The position numbers and the translations under genes were made by a program. Shown in pieces: positions 1 through 9,643 of a stretch of DNA of 64,000 nucleotides. This stretch comes from Leptospira inadai serovar Lyme str. 10 (lineage in GTDB: Bacteria > Spirochaetota > Leptospiria > Leptospirales > Leptospiraceae): assembly GCF_000243675.2 (NCBI RefSeq), contig NZ_AHMM02000015.1:62001-126000 (forward strand). Reading direction: 5' to 3'. Each line of letters begins with the position of its first letter. The stretch's first letter is position 1. The notes beneath the pieces were generated by a model. That model was not told the DNA's origin. It did not search any database and was given only the letters and a program-made list of their open reading frames with translations.

Positions 1-1
1 C

Positions 2-532
2 CAACTAGAATTGTACTTAACTCTGGCGAGTCTCTTGAAAGATACGGACCGGTCCAATGAAGCGATTGCGGTTTTAAAACAGGCATTATCGCAGGAAAAA
101 CTCTCCCGTGGGCGAGGAATTAAAAGAAAGGATATATGGGCCGAATTAGGTTACCTTTATTTCCAGAGAGGCGATTATAATTCCGCGCTCGCATCCTTAA
201 AAACCGCCATGAGGATGGATGAAGAGGAAACCTTCCTACATTACGATATGATCGCGCAATGCTACTTGAAAGTCAGCGATCATAAGAATGCTTTAAAATT
301 CATCGATCTTTATATTAAATACTTCGGAGAATCCGACGCGGACATCCTGGTCGTTAAGGCTCGAGCGCACGCGCAACTCGGGGAAAGTCACTTGGCCTGC
401 GCGTCTCTTCTGCAAGCCTACTCGATGGAAAACGGATTAAAACTTTCCGCCGAAGATATGGTGGACTTCGGCCCTTTGTTGCAAACGGGTTTTTTTGATA
501 CCCTGGAAAACGTGGAAATCGACGAAGCTTAA
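2..532 (+). CDS. TPR-repeat protein, 5' end outside window
   Basis: The reading frame is open to the left edge, so this is the C-terminal part of a longer protein; a TTG at 11 is in frame but probably internal. The visible 177 residues are helical and carry tetratricopeptide-like pairs (for example the stretch with WAELGYLYFQRGDYNSALASL and the one with YDMIAQCYLKVSDHKNALKF), with small and aromatic residues at the usual TPR spacing. TPR domains form protein-protein scaffolds. No catalytic motif is visible, so the specific role is unknown. It converges on the minus-strand gene that ends at 584. Confidence 0.75.
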   Translation, partial: QLELYLTLASLLKDTDRSNEAIAVLKQALSQEKLSRGRGIKRKDIWAELGYLYFQRGDYNSALASLKTAMRMDEEETFLHYDMIAQCYLKVSDHKNALKFIDLYIKYFGESDADILVVKARAHAQLGESHLACASLLQAYSMENGLKLSAEDMVDFGPLLQTGFFDTLENVEIDEA

Positions 533-583
533 ACGATCTTTCGACGAATTCGCTTTCCTCTTCCGATCGAAAAAATCTAGAAT

Positions 584-1879
584 CTAAAGATTCTTTAATA
601 AAGGTTTTAGCTCTTCCAAAATCTGCTCTTCAGGAACCGTAATATCCAGTTTTTCTATTCTTTTCGGAACTCGACCGGAGGCTACGTCGTCCGCAAGAGC
701 CTTTATCTTAGCCAGAATGACTTCGTCAGTACAATTAGAAATAGATAATATATTCGGAATATCCCGTCCCCAAGAAAAACGCAATCCCGGAGAATCTACG
801 AAGAACGATTCGGTAATTCCGTCTCCTTCCTTATCGATCATAGTGTATACGGTGGAATCCCCGGTGATGACTACTACTTTCTTACCTTTAAGATACTTAT
901 CCACTTTGATACGGGTATTCGTCATATCTCGATTCCAAAGATAATAGTACAATTTATCGATTTGCGCCTCTATAAGGCGATCTCTCCCCTTTTTATATAA
1001 TTCCCCGTATTTCTTTCCGACTTCCTCTTCGCCTCTCATTAAACCGTCCACTTCTCTCGGACTCGTCGAATGTAGATAATAATCCGGAGCGCCGTTCATA
1101 TGATTCGTAAAGATACTTTGCTCTTTACGTTCCCCAGGATACGGATTCGCTTCCTGTCCCGGATTTCTCAAAAAATCCAATAAGAACTTTTTTCTAAAAT
1201 TGGTCTTATCTTTAAGTTCCGAATACCGATTACGCAACGCACCGGTTTTCGGAGAATCCTTGCCATAAATACGCTCCGATCTGGTATATTCGGCATAGGC
1301 GGCTTTTTCGGCTCCGTACGATTTGAGCAACTCCTCATCAAACTTTAGTAATAGATCCAACTCTTTCGATCTTTGTTCCGGCTCTCCTAGATTCGCGGAG
1401 ACGACTGCTGCGTTGTCCGAAGCCGAATTCTTTACCTCGGAATTCTGCGACGTATTTTTCACCTGACTCGATGCAGGTCGACTCCGTTCGGCCTCTGGTA
1501 ATTTGCGATATTCCTGCTCAAGCTCCCGTAATCGAGTGTATCGATAAATTTTTTCGAGATATTCCCGCTCCTTCTCGCGAACTTGTGCCGGATCGTCGAA
1601 CCCATCCTTTAATAATGTAAGCTGTCCCCGTTCGATGATCACTAGGGTGGACTCGGAGTTATCTTTCGCTGCATTCCGATCCGGGAGCGCCTTTCCATCC
1701 TTATCCACTAGCTGTATATAATGAAAGGCCAAGCGATCCGTGCGAAAGTCGGTAATATTGCCGACCTCGGGTGCAATTTGCAGATCCGGCGAGGAGGAAG
1801 CGGCAGTAAAGGCCCATACTATAAGAATCGGAGGGTATTTTTTTATGATCGCACCGAATGAAATAGGAATACGTAGCAT
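584..1879 (-). CDS. Hypothetical exported protein
   Basis: This 431-residue protein is not recognised. The N-terminus has lysines followed by a short hydrophobic run (PPILIVWAFTAASSS), which looks like a signal peptide, so a periplasmic or envelope location is likely. Residues about 95-260 are highly charged and probably helical, with a low-complexity S/N/A-rich stretch near 140-165. The C-terminal third contains a D-K-E-G-D-G-I-T-E motif resembling the acidic loops of FG-GAP or EF-hand-like repeats; this is a weak resemblance only. The start is the only good ATG after the preceding stop, but no strong Shine-Dalgarno sequence is seen. A dispersed repeat lies about 80 bp upstream. Confidence 0.6.
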   Translation of the reverse strand: MLRIPISFGAIIKKYPPILIVWAFTAASSSPDLQIAPEVGNITDFRTDRLAFHYIQLVDKDGKALPDRNAAKDNSESTLVIIERGQLTLLKDGFDDPAQVREKEREYLEKIYRYTRLRELEQEYRKLPEAERSRPASSQVKNTSQNSEVKNSASDNAAVVSANLGEPEQRSKELDLLLKFDEELLKSYGAEKAAYAEYTRSERIYGKDSPKTGALRNRYSELKDKTNFRKKFLLDFLRNPGQEANPYPGERKEQSIFTNHMNGAPDYYLHSTSPREVDGLMRGEEEVGKKYGELYKKGRDRLIEAQIDKLYYYLWNRDMTNTRIKVDKYLKGKKVVVITGDSTVYTMIDKEGDGITESFFVDSPGLRFSWGRDIPNILSISNCTDEVILAKIKALADDVASGRVPKRIEKLDITVPEEQILEELKPLLKNL

Positions 1880-1961
1880 GACTATTTTTAATATCGGTCA
1901 ATCGAGGGAAAGAGAAAAGGTTCCGGGACAAATACCTAGTTTTTTTAGCGGGATTCCAGTG

Positions 1962-2160
1962 CAGAGGCCAGAGGACTGAGGACAGAGGACAGAGGACAGA
2001 ACGTCGATGAGCCGAGTTTCCACGTACTAGAGAAAGATTCTTGTGTTATAGCGGATTTTTCCCCCGTTCTCTGTAGCATTCCTAACATCGAGCAGCTTCT
2101 GTCTTCAGTCCTCTGACCTCTGTCTTCTGAATGCGTCTGTCCTCAGTCCTCTGTCTTCTG
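1962..2160. repeat. Dispersed repeat copy A with inverted heptamer arrays
   Basis: The left end reads as degenerate copies of AGAGGAC (1962-2000) and the right end as the reverse complement, GTCCTCT-like units (2098-2160). Between them, 2009-2073 is a core shared with copies at 31201-31270 and 60178-60250: it contains AGAGAAAGATTCTT, then a GGATTTTT/GGATCTTT block, and ends GTTCTCTG. Positions 2070-2106 are the inverted form of a module found twice in copy B (GACAGAAGCTGCT). The right array runs into the 3' end of the next minus-strand gene. Confidence 0.8.
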
Positions 2161-2913
2161 CCTAGGATGAGACTCAGCAAGTGAATAGTTCAATCCGGGA
2201 ATTCCTTCCTGCTCCCCGCCCAATCTGTACTCGATACGATTTAATTCTGGATAATTCTCGAATAGCGTGCGTTCTACGGCTAAGAATGAAGACGATAAGA
2301 GCGCTAATTTTCTGCGGGTAATTTCGTGGGATTTTTCTTCTTCGGTCATCTGACTCGCATACGTATAATCGATTCTGAACTTCATTTCCGAAAGAAGCTC
2401 CTCAAGAGTCGATTTCCGCATATCCAAAATCAATAAATCTCCCCTTTTCCAGATTGAAATCACCGAGTCCTGAAGATTCGGCAATTTTTTTAAGTTTCTA
2501 AAGTGGACCGCGTCGTTCGGTACCGACGGATCGAAGAAGCTCGCTTCCCCGACCTCGCCCACTAGAGTAATGACGTCATGCCGGAAATCTTTCCCGTCTA
2601 AGAGTACTTTCCTACGAATCGGAAAGATTTCGCCTTCGCCATCCGAACCGTAAACGACCAAGGATTTGCGAGGATCAAAATTGGGTAAATCGTATAGCGT
2701 GAATGGGACTAGCAATTTCAGGGGATTTTTCCCGGCGAGAATGAAACCGGTAAGGAAAAGCAGGAATAAAATCCAGGAATAAGTTAGAAATAATAACCGT
2801 CTCGTCTCGGGCGAATTTGCCGGCAAAGTGGATAGACTGAAAATCCAAGCATAGAACTTCTCCCATCTTGCGTGGATTTGTTCGAAAACATTTTTAATCT
2901 TTTGCCAGTTCAT
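2143..2913 (-). CDS. Hypothetical single-pass membrane protein
   Basis: The protein has 256 residues when started at the ATG at 2913, which has AAGGAA at good spacing; the in-frame TTG at 2946 would extend it into the amidase gene. One transmembrane helix lies near residues 37-59 (LLFLTYSWILFLLFLTGFIL), leaving a large soluble C-terminal domain, probably periplasmic. The family is not recognised. The gene overlaps the amidase stop by 20 bp, so the two are probably co-transcribed and may act together at the cell wall (inference). The last five codons and the stop lie inside dispersed repeat A, so the natural C-terminus appears to have been replaced or trimmed by repeat sequence. Confidence 0.65.
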   Translation of the reverse strand: MNWQKIKNVFEQIHARWEKFYAWIFSLSTLPANSPETRRLLFLTYSWILFLLFLTGFILAGKNPLKLLVPFTLYDLPNFDPRKSLVVYGSDGEGEIFPIRRKVLLDGKDFRHDVITLVGEVGEASFFDPSVPNDAVHFRNLKKLPNLQDSVISIWKRGDLLILDMRKSTLEELLSEMKFRIDYTYASQMTEEEKSHEITRRKLALLSSSFLAVERTLFENYPELNRIEYRLGGEQEGIPGLNYSLAESHPRQKTED

Positions 2914-3988
2914 AGGCTCGTATTCCTTCCAGGACGCTTTTTGCAATCGCCACTTGCCCGGCCTGACTCGCCAGAAGTTCGGATTCTTTCCCGTTCGTCA
3001 AATAACCCATCTCTACGAGAATCGCAGGCATTAAGCTCCCGCGTAAAACCGAGAAATCGGCCTTTTTGACTCCTCGGGACAATATCTTAGGACCGAGCTT
3101 TTTTTTCATCTCCGATTCGACAGTATGCGCTAGAGAACGGCTTCGGCGTTGGACCAGGGAGGACACCATCCCTGCCTGTATTCTTTTGATTCCTAAGCTT
3201 CCCTTTTTTCCTACAATACGGTTTTCCAGAATCGAAGTCTCTCGGGCCGATTCGGTAGAAGGTGTTTGCGAAAGATAATATACTTCGAAACCGTTCACAT
3301 CCTCGGATATCGATGCGTTACAATGTAAACTGACGAATACGACCGATCCGCCTTTTTGGATTTCTTTATTGGCAATTTCCGATCTTCGTTCTAGTTCGAC
3401 GAAAGTATCGTCTCCTCTCGTTAAAACGACCCGCACTTCGGGATATACTTTATTTAGGAATTTCTTTAGTATTTTAGCGACTTGAAGCGAGACGGACTTT
3501 TCCTGGAAGCCTTTAGTAGAAGAAGTGCCAGGGTCCTTTCCGCCGTGACCGGCATCTATGATAATCGACGATAAACGGAGGAGCTCCGCTTTGGGGAGAA
3601 TCTCGAAGACCAATTCGGTCTCATGAAATTCATACTTAACATCGTCGGGTAAGAGACGTACGAAAACGGCTTCCACCACTTCGGGAGGAAGTAGAAAATC
3701 CCGATCCTGATACAGTACTGGAAGGCTTGTTTTTTCCAAACTTCCGTTGATTGCGTAAAAGGACGAACCGATCCGAAAGCGAATTTCTCCGGAAGGATGA
3801 AAAATCGAACCGACGAGAATCGCCGGCTCGAATTTCGTTTGGAGGCTGGGAATCCGCTTACGAATTTCCTCCAAGTGCACATAGCGATTTTTTCCGATCG
3901 TGGCTATGCGAACTTGGGCGGAAAGCGGAGCAATTCCGAAGAAAAGGAGTAGAATCAGTCCCCGAAGAAGGATTTGATTTTTTTCCAA
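2894..3988 (-). CDS. N-acetylmuramoyl-L-alanine amidase (Amidase_3 family)
   Basis: Exported zinc amidase that cleaves the bond between MurNAc and L-Ala in peptidoglycan, used in cell separation and wall turnover. A signal peptide is visible (LLRGLILLLFFGIAPLSAQ). The catalytic Amidase_3 domain begins about residue 140 with IIIDAGHGGKDPG, whose His is a zinc ligand. It continues with VVLTRGDDTFVELERR, a second ligand region in VSLHCNAS and the terminal ILVEMGYLTN, whose Glu is catalytic in this family. The N-terminal 130 residues could be an AMIN-like localisation region. The start is a TTG at 3988 preceded by AAGGA. The gene overlaps the helicase gene upstream by 34 bp. Confidence 0.9.
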   Translation of the reverse strand: MEKNQILLRGLILLLFFGIAPLSAQVRIATIGKNRYVHLEEIRKRIPSLQTKFEPAILVGSIFHPSGEIRFRIGSSFYAINGSLEKTSLPVLYQDRDFLLPPEVVEAVFVRLLPDDVKYEFHETELVFEILPKAELLRLSSIIIDAGHGGKDPGTSSTKGFQEKSVSLQVAKILKKFLNKVYPEVRVVLTRGDDTFVELERRSEIANKEIQKGGSVVFVSLHCNASISEDVNGFEVYYLSQTPSTESARETSILENRIVGKKGSLGIKRIQAGMVSSLVQRRSRSLAHTVESEMKKKLGPKILSRGVKKADFSVLRGSLMPAILVEMGYLTNGKESELLASQAGQVAIAKSVLEGIRAYELAKD

Positions 3989-5619
3989 ATGGATTCCTTC
4001 TGCTTGGATTGATTTCTTGAAGATTCGTTGATATCGAATAGATTCCGCTTCTTCTTATCGTAAATATCGTTTATAGGAGTTTGTGCCGGTGCGGAATTTT
4101 GCACGAACCCGTTTTCCTTTGGACGATTTTTATTTTTCTTTTTACGCTTAGGATTCTTGTCCCTAGATTCTACGACCGCACCCATAACGGTATCGGCCTT
4201 TTGCAGAAATTGTTCCGCTTCTTTGATAACGGCTTCCGGCCTTTTCTTATCGAAAGGCTTCGGTCCGCGGGAATCCCGATTGCGGTCCCGATTTTCTCTA
4301 GGACCGCGATCCTTATCCGCAGAATATCGATTGCCGTTCGAGGAGACCGGGCGTTCTTCTTTTTTGCGGAAACCGCCGTCGCGTCCTTGAGGGCGCTTAC
4401 CATTTCCGTTTCTCTCGTGTCGTTGGTCTCTCCCTTTGGGCGCCTGATCGTATGCGTCTCCGGCAAGAAACGGTTCGAAAACGCCTTTAGGGAAATCCAA
4501 TAATTCTTCGTCCACAGGCGTGACTTCTATCTTTTGCTTCAAATAACGTTCTATTTTCTCAAGCTCGTTATAATCGGTCTCCGAACAAAAGCTGATGGAC
4601 TTGCCGAGTCTGCCCGCCCTAGCGGTACGCCCAATCCGATGAACATAGTTTTCGGTATCCTGCGGGAGATCGTAGTTAAACACGACTCCGATATTCTCGA
4701 CGTCGATCCCGCGGCTCGCAACGTCGGTCGCCACCATGAATTTAAATCGACCAGACTTGAAATCCCTCATTAAGCGAAGTCTTTTTTTCTGATCCAAGTC
4801 GGAAGAGATTCCGGTTACCGGAATTCCGTATCTGCGGAGAGTCTGGACGATTCGAGGAATATTCGCTTTAAAATTAGTGAATATAATTCCTTGACCGTCG
4901 ACTTCCGCGTCCAAAATCGCGTTCACCATATACGGAAGTTTTTCTTCCCTTCCTAGATGTACGAGTTTTTGATCGATTCTTTCGGTGATCAGCTTATCGG
5001 GATTAATCTGGATCTCCACCGGATCGTTCATAAAGCGATACGCTAATCTCATCACTTCGACCGATAAGGTGGCGGAAAACAAGAGGGTCTGTTTACGATT
5101 CCTGCACTTATGAAGCAACCAACGAATATCGTTGATGAAACCCATATCGAGCATTCGATCGGCTTCGTCTAGGACGAAAAACTCCACTTTGTCCAAGTCC
5201 GCGGTACCGCCTCTAGCTAAATCGATCAGACGCCCCGGTGTGGCGACGATGATTCCGTTTAGAGCCTGCAAATCGCGATTTTGCGATTTGTAATCGGTAC
5301 CCCCGATGATCGGAACGACACGGTAGTCCGTGTACTTTAGGAGCTTCTCCGCTTCCTCGGATATCTGGATCACAAGCTCTCTTGTAGGAGCGAGTATAAG
5401 CGTGCTGACGCCTTTGATTCCCTTGGTCAGGATGTTGTGAATGATCGGAACAAGAAAAGCCACTGTCTTTCCTGTGCCGGTCTGAGCTAATCCGGTGATG
5501 TCCTTCCCCTCTATTCCATGGGGGATGGCCTTCTCCTGGATCGGTGTAAGCTCGACGAAGCCTGCTTTTTCGATGGATTTTTGCAGACTTGGTTCGAGGT
5601 TTAATTCTTCGAATTTCAT
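3955..5619 (-). CDS. DEAD-box ATP-dependent RNA helicase
   Basis: Cytoplasmic RNA helicase that unwinds or remodels RNA during ribosome assembly, mRNA decay or cold adaptation. All core motifs are present: Q motif around residues 21-28, AQTGTGKT at 45-52, PTREL at 78-82, TPGR at 127-130, DEAD at 151-154, a SAT motif near 182 and HRIGRTARAG near 328. The 554 residues exceed the minimal core of about 380. The tail is rich in Arg, Gly, Asp, Asn and Lys, as in RhlE/CsdA-type proteins, and probably binds RNA non-specifically. It shares ATGA with the methyltransferase gene upstream and overlaps the amidase downstream, suggesting one transcript. Confidence 0.93.
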   Translation of the reverse strand: MKFEELNLEPSLQKSIEKAGFVELTPIQEKAIPHGIEGKDITGLAQTGTGKTVAFLVPIIHNILTKGIKGVSTLILAPTRELVIQISEEAEKLLKYTDYRVVPIIGGTDYKSQNRDLQALNGIIVATPGRLIDLARGGTADLDKVEFFVLDEADRMLDMGFINDIRWLLHKCRNRKQTLLFSATLSVEVMRLAYRFMNDPVEIQINPDKLITERIDQKLVHLGREEKLPYMVNAILDAEVDGQGIIFTNFKANIPRIVQTLRRYGIPVTGISSDLDQKKRLRLMRDFKSGRFKFMVATDVASRGIDVENIGVVFNYDLPQDTENYVHRIGRTARAGRLGKSISFCSETDYNELEKIERYLKQKIEVTPVDEELLDFPKGVFEPFLAGDAYDQAPKGRDQRHERNGNGKRPQGRDGGFRKKEERPVSSNGNRYSADKDRGPRENRDRNRDSRGPKPFDKKRPEAVIKEAEQFLQKADTVMGAVVESRDKNPKRKKKNKNRPKENGFVQNSAPAQTPINDIYDKKKRNLFDINESSRNQSKQKESIWKKIKSFFGD

Positions 5620-6416
5620 ATATTTTTAATCGCGATTAAGTGAAATGTGTCAGCATAGCATGCGAGATTCGCATAGCGGACAAACAGAGGATGAGTTAGA
5701 TATTTTCCCTTCCAGCCCCGATCTCTATTAGGGTGGTAGGACATAGGTTTCTTATATACCGTGTGCCAACCGTACAATTTCAACATTTTTTTCAGGGAAT
5801 TGGGGGAATAATCCCAAAAATGGTCGCTCGGGTGATTCCGAAACCAATCAGCCGGATTCGTCCGATAAGACGGTCCGAATAGGGAAGGAAGTCCTAAAAA
5901 CAGGACTCCACCGGGTTTTACCAAATTTCCAATCCGGCCAAAAACCGTCTCAGCATCCCGAAAATGCTCGATCACGAAAAAGGCGCAGACTACGTCGAAT
6001 TTCTCGTTCGGTAGGAACTCATCTTCCAAAAAGGAGCCCGATTTTACATCCAATCCCAACTGATTCTTTGCATAATCCGCTTCCGTGCGGGAAAGCTCTA
6101 TACCTTTGACTCGGTATCCTACCTTTCGCGCCTCGTCTAAAAAAAAACCGGCCGCGCAACCGATCTCAAAAAGTGATTTTTGATTCGGATCTTGAAACGT
6201 CCGTAGAGCGGACAATCTTCGCCTTGCCAGATTCCGCACTTGGGGCTCATCTTCGTGATACGTTCTATTATACTGATTTTTGTACTCTTCCTGAAAGTAT
6301 GAATCTTCATACTCTCGTTCCTTAGCGAGTTTATAAAAATGCAATCCCGTCCGACGACAAACCAAGTATGCGTCGGGATATTTCGGGTGGGGTTCCAGGT
6401 CTAAGATAGAATCCAT
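5616..6416 (-). CDS. SAM-dependent class I methyltransferase
   Basis: 266 residues. The SAM-binding motif I is LFEIGCAAG at residues 82-90, followed by an acidic end of strand 2 (GIELS) and a motif resembling FDVVCAFFVIEHF, typical of Methyltransf_11/23 enzymes that modify small molecules, lipids or sugars. The N-terminal section (about 60 residues) contains a CRRTG segment that could be a degenerate substrate or zinc region. The substrate cannot be told. It is the first gene of the methyltransferase-helicase-amidase-membrane protein run, with a 4-bp overlap to the helicase. Confidence 0.8.
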   Translation of the reverse strand: MDSILDLEPHPKYPDAYLVCRRTGLHFYKLAKEREYEDSYFQEEYKNQYNRTYHEDEPQVRNLARRRLSALRTFQDPNQKSLFEIGCAAGFFLDEARKVGYRVKGIELSRTEADYAKNQLGLDVKSGSFLEDEFLPNEKFDVVCAFFVIEHFRDAETVFGRIGNLVKPGGVLFLGLPSLFGPSYRTNPADWFRNHPSDHFWDYSPNSLKKMLKLYGWHTVYKKPMSYHPNRDRGWKGKYLTHPLFVRYANLACYADTFHLIAIKNI

Positions 6417-6570
6417 TCCTCTCTATTTGTCCTTAGGATCTCTCGACAAGTTCTACGGTAAAGGAAAATCCTCTTGTTTTCAGTCCGAGCTCTCCGAATC
6501 TTATCCTTCTAAACCGCTTGAAAAAGCCGAAAGATCCTATGATACTAGGGTCCCTGGGGGAAATGTTTCA

Positions 6571-7029
6571 ATGAGTGTTCTCGAAAGGATCCGATCCTTA
6601 GGTCATGAATTACCGCCTGAGCCGAAAGCGATAGCCGCTTATATTCCTGCGACCCTTGCCGGGCAATTCGTATTCACTTCCGGACAACTGCCGATGCGGG
6701 ACGGAAGCCTGGTCTCCACCGGTACGCTCGGCTTTGATCTGTTAGTCAGCGACGTAAAACAAGCCACTGAACAGGCTACATTAAACGGCTTGGCGGCCAT
6801 ATCTGCGGTAATCGGTAGTTTGGACAAAATCAAGTCGATTGTGAAAGTCGGAGTTTTTGTCGCCTCCGCTTCTGATTTCACCGAGCAGCATCTTGTGGCA
6901 AATTATGCCTCGAATCTTCTTTTGGAAATCTTCGGGGAGGCGGGTCGCCATGCTCGCTTTGCGGTCGGTTGCATTTCCTTACCGTTAGGTGCTCCTGTAG
7001 AAGTGGAATTGACCGTCCTTGTGGATTAA
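6571..7029 (+). CDS. RidA/YjgF-family protein
   Basis: 152 residues from the ATG at 6571, which follows TGGGGGA; the longer open frame from 6427 is unlikely to be translated. The sequence carries the RidA fold signature QFVFTSGQLP early and a C-terminal PLGAPVEVELTVLVD strand. RidA proteins hydrolyse reactive enamine/imine intermediates made by PLP enzymes. This longer form (about 150 residues, with the N-terminal LERIRSLGHELP) is the COG0251 subgroup whose active-site arginine is often altered: the C-terminal E-V-E is kept but no Cys-Ile-x-Arg motif is seen, so deaminase activity is uncertain. Divergent from the methyltransferase gene. Confidence 0.82.
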   Translation: MSVLERIRSLGHELPPEPKAIAAYIPATLAGQFVFTSGQLPMRDGSLVSTGTLGFDLLVSDVKQATEQATLNGLAAISAVIGSLDKIKSIVKVGVFVASASDFTEQHLVANYASNLLLEIFGEAGRHARFAVGCISLPLGAPVEVELTVLVD

Positions 7030-7036
7030 AGACCGG

Positions 7037-7543
7037 ATGTTCATATCCTTATTCAAAGATCTCAAGCTAGCCATACCCGTTCTTCCGATCGTTCTCCAAG
7101 GATGGCAGCGCTTCCTCCTAGGTCTATACGGACAATTTAAGGAATTCTTCTCGGAAAAAACCGGAAAAGAAAAAACGATTTTTCTACTGGCATTCGCTCA
7201 GTTCGTCCTGAGCCTTTCCAGCTGGGTCAGTTATACGATTAATTTAGGCGCCGAAGAATGGGAGAATATCCGAGTAGCGACGAATATCTTTTTCATTCTC
7301 CCTTCGTTTTTCGTCTTTTTCTTCGGCGGATTTTGGAGAAGTGATTGGCTATATAAATTCCTATTTATACTTCAAATCTTCGTCGGGGTGCTGTTGGGCT
7401 TGGGAATTTTAATGCCTGACGTTTTTTTCGTAAGCTTTATCAACGATGCGGATTACGATTATAACTGGAAGTTCTACTCGTTTTCCGGCATTTGGATTCT
7501 AACAACGCTTATCGTAACCACCTCCGTGAGTTCGAAAGAATGA
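7037..7543 (+). CDS. Hypothetical four-helix membrane protein
   Basis: 168 residues from the ATG at 7037; a TTG at 7019 would overlap the ridA-like stop. Four hydrophobic segments are visible: IFLLAFAQFVLSLSSWV, IFFILPSFFVFFFGG, FLFILQIFVGVLLGLGIL and FSGIWILTTLIVTT. No motif points to transport or catalysis, and I do not recognise the family. It lies 7 bp after the RidA-like gene, so the two are probably co-transcribed. It converges on the suf cluster. Confidence 0.6.
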   Translation: MFISLFKDLKLAIPVLPIVLQGWQRFLLGLYGQFKEFFSEKTGKEKTIFLLAFAQFVLSLSSWVSYTINLGAEEWENIRVATNIFFILPSFFVFFFGGFWRSDWLYKFLFILQIFVGVLLGLGILMPDVFFVSFINDADYDYNWKFYSFSGIWILTTLIVTTSVSSKE

Positions 7544-7583
7544 TTTTCCCCGGACAAAACCCGAGAAAGGTTTTAAGAAAAGA

Positions 7584-7916
7584 TCAATAATCGAATATAC
7601 CTAAATCCATTTTAGCTTCTTCGGAGGCCATGGTTCTCGGATCCCATTTCGGGGTCCATACGACTTCCACCTCGGCCTCGCTAACCCCTTCGACGCGAAG
7701 TGCGTTATCCTGTATTTCCCTTTTCATTTGCGGTCCCGCAGGACAGGCCATAGAAGTGTAAGTCATCTCGATTTTCGCCTTACCTTCCTCCACTTGGATT
7801 CGATAAATCAAACCGAGTTCCGCAACGGAGATGCCGATCTCCGGATCTTCCACCCTGCTGATTTCTTCGTATATCTTCTTTTCGATATCTGTTTTAGGTT
7901 CTTCTAATAAAGGCAT
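7584..7916 (-). CDS. sufT: SufT/MIP18-family Fe-S assembly factor
   Basis: 110 residues from the ATG at 7916, preceded by AGGGA. The domain is DUF59/MIP18: [19 protein letters not shown] is the typical DPE...ELGL motif, and [11 protein letters not shown] carries the conserved cysteine of the T-x-x-x-C-P motif. Proteins of this family help maturation of Fe-S proteins, and SufT is commonly encoded in suf operons. Here it is the last gene of the sufC-sufD-Rieske-sufS-sufU-sufT run, 26 bp after sufU, which supports the call. Confidence 0.88.
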   Translation of the reverse strand: MPLLEEPKTDIEKKIYEEISRVEDPEIGISVAELGLIYRIQVEEGKAKIEMTYTSMACPAGPQMKREIQDNALRVEGVSEAEVEVVWTPKWDPRTMASEEAKMDLGIFDY

Positions 7917-7942
7917 TTTAATTCCCTGTTCGTCTTGCTGGA

Positions 7943-8383
7943 TTATACGGCTTTCGGGGCCTTTTCCAACGCTTTTTCGAGAGTATTCCAAGCAAGGACG
8001 GCGCATTTGATTCTGGCGGGTAATTTTTTGACGGCTTCCAGAGACTCAAGGTCTTCGAACTCTTCGGGAAAATTCGGTTCCTTATCTTCCAACAGCATCC
8101 CCTTAAAGTCGTCCAATAACTTCCTAGCTTGGGATAAAGTCTTTCCGTATAGACAATCCGTCAGCATCGAGGAAGAAGCCTGCGATATCGAGCAACCCTT
8201 CCCTTGAAACCGGATATCCGCAATTCTATCGCCGTCTAATTTTAAAAAAAGCTCCACTTCGTCCCCGCAAAGAGGATTTACACCTTCTTGATGGAGGTCC
8301 GCATTCGGGAGCACCCCGTAGTGACGGGGATTCTGATAATGATCTAAGAGAACTTCCTTGTAAAGTTCATCGCTTAAGGACAC
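7943..8383 (-). CDS. sufU: SufU-type Fe-S scaffold / sulfur acceptor
   Basis: 146 residues. NifU_N-family protein with the three conserved cysteines at C39 (PLCGDE, with the Asp that binds metal), C64 (GKGCSIS) and C127 (KCAVLAW). The insert of about 18-20 residues between the second and third cysteine is the SufU hallmark that separates it from IscU. SufU takes persulfide sulfur from SufS in a zinc-dependent way in Firmicutes-type systems. It overlaps the 3' end of sufS by 17 bp, consistent with the pair acting together. Confidence 0.93.
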   Translation of the reverse strand: MSLSDELYKEVLLDHYQNPRHYGVLPNADLHQEGVNPLCGDEVELFLKLDGDRIADIRFQGKGCSISQASSSMLTDCLYGKTLSQARKLLDDFKGMLLEDKEPNFPEEFEDLESLEAVKKLPARIKCAVLAWNTLEKALEKAPKAV

Positions 8384-9608
8384 GGCCGAAAATCTCCTTC
8401 ACCTTCTTTAGACCGTCGAGAAGACTATCTACGTCTTCTTTTGTGTTGTAAAGATAGAGAGAGGCGCGACAAGTTCCGGAAATTCTCATAAAGTCCATAA
8501 ACGGTTGAGCGCAATGATGTCCCACACGGATGGCGATTCCCTCTTCATCCAAAATGGAACCCACGTCATGCGGATGCACTCCCGGAAAATTGAAGGAAAT
8601 CACCCCGCCTCGCTTCGTTAAGTCCCGAGGACCGTACAATTCCAAACCGCCAAAATCCTCCATTCTTTCCAGGGCGTATGCTAGAAGCTCCAGCTCATGG
8701 TTTCGAATCTCGTTCATTCCTACGGATTCCAAATACTCGATCGCAGCTCCGAACCCGATAACTCCGGCGATATTCGGCGTACCGGCTTCCAAGCGAGCCG
8801 GAAGATCCGCATAGGTGGATTTGTCCTTCCAAACCTTGGCAATCATATCGCCGCCTCCCATCCAGGGGGGCATCGCTTCCAAAATTTCTTCCTTGGCGTA
8901 AAGGACGCCCACTCCGGTCGGCCCCAACATTTTATGGGCGGAGAATGCGTAAAAATCGAAATCCTGTTTTTGAACCCGCTCGGGAAGGTGACAGACTCCT
9001 TGCGCTCCGTCCACCAAAACCTTTGCTCCTACTTCTCTGGCTCTCTTTACGATAGTGTCCAAATCGTGAAGAGTCCCGGTGACGTTGGACATTTGAGCCA
9101 CTGCAACGAGCTTAGTCCGCTCCGTAATGATTTGATCAAGATTACTTAAATCTAATGTAGCATCGTAATTGAGGGGAATGAATTTTAGTACGGCTTGCTT
9201 TTCCTGTGCCAGCATCTGCCAGGGAACGAGATTGGAATGATGTTCGAGTTCGGTTAATACGATTTCGTCTCCCTCGTGGATGTTTGTTCGTCCCCAAGAC
9301 TGGGCGACCAGATTGATGGACTCCGTGGTATTTCTAGTAAATATGATTACCTTGGCACAAGGTGCGCCGATAAATCGGGCGACTTTTATCCTAGCGAACT
9401 CGTATTTCTCGGTCGCCTTTTGGGAAAGAGCATACACCCCGCGGTGAATATTCGCGTTTTCCGTTTCATAGTATTTCCGCTCGGCGTTGATAACCGAATA
9501 CGGTTTCTGGGAACTCGCCGCACTATCTAAAAATACCAACGGTTTTCCGTTCATCTCCGTCGAAAGAATCGGAAAATCAGCGCGAATTTTTTGAACATCG
9601 AAACTCAA
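8367..9608 (-). CDS. sufS: Cysteine desulfurase SufS
   Basis: PLP enzyme that removes sulfur from L-cysteine and passes it on as persulfide for Fe-S cluster building. The chosen start is a TTG at 9608 (413 residues), preceded by AGAGGAG. An earlier TTG at 9647 overlaps the Rieske stop and has its GGAGG too close. Seen in the sequence: the PLP lysine in AFSAHKM (about residue 226), the cofactor-facing HHSN and DGAQ motifs, and the catalytic cysteine in GHHCAQP (about residue 366). Group II (SufS/CsdA) architecture. It lies in the middle of the suf run and overlaps sufU. Confidence 0.93.
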   Translation of the reverse strand: MSFDVQKIRADFPILSTEMNGKPLVFLDSAASSQKPYSVINAERKYYETENANIHRGVYALSQKATEKYEFARIKVARFIGAPCAKVIIFTRNTTESINLVAQSWGRTNIHEGDEIVLTELEHHSNLVPWQMLAQEKQAVLKFIPLNYDATLDLSNLDQIITERTKLVAVAQMSNVTGTLHDLDTIVKRAREVGAKVLVDGAQGVCHLPERVQKQDFDFYAFSAHKMLGPTGVGVLYAKEEILEAMPPWMGGGDMIAKVWKDKSTYADLPARLEAGTPNIAGVIGFGAAIEYLESVGMNEIRNHELELLAYALERMEDFGGLELYGPRDLTKRGGVISFNFPGVHPHDVGSILDEEGIAIRVGHHCAQPFMDFMRISGTCRASLYLYNTKEDVDSLLDGLKKVKEIFGRVLKR

Positions 9609-9643
9609 ATTGCCAGTTCTCCTCTTATTTCGGATTCCATAGG

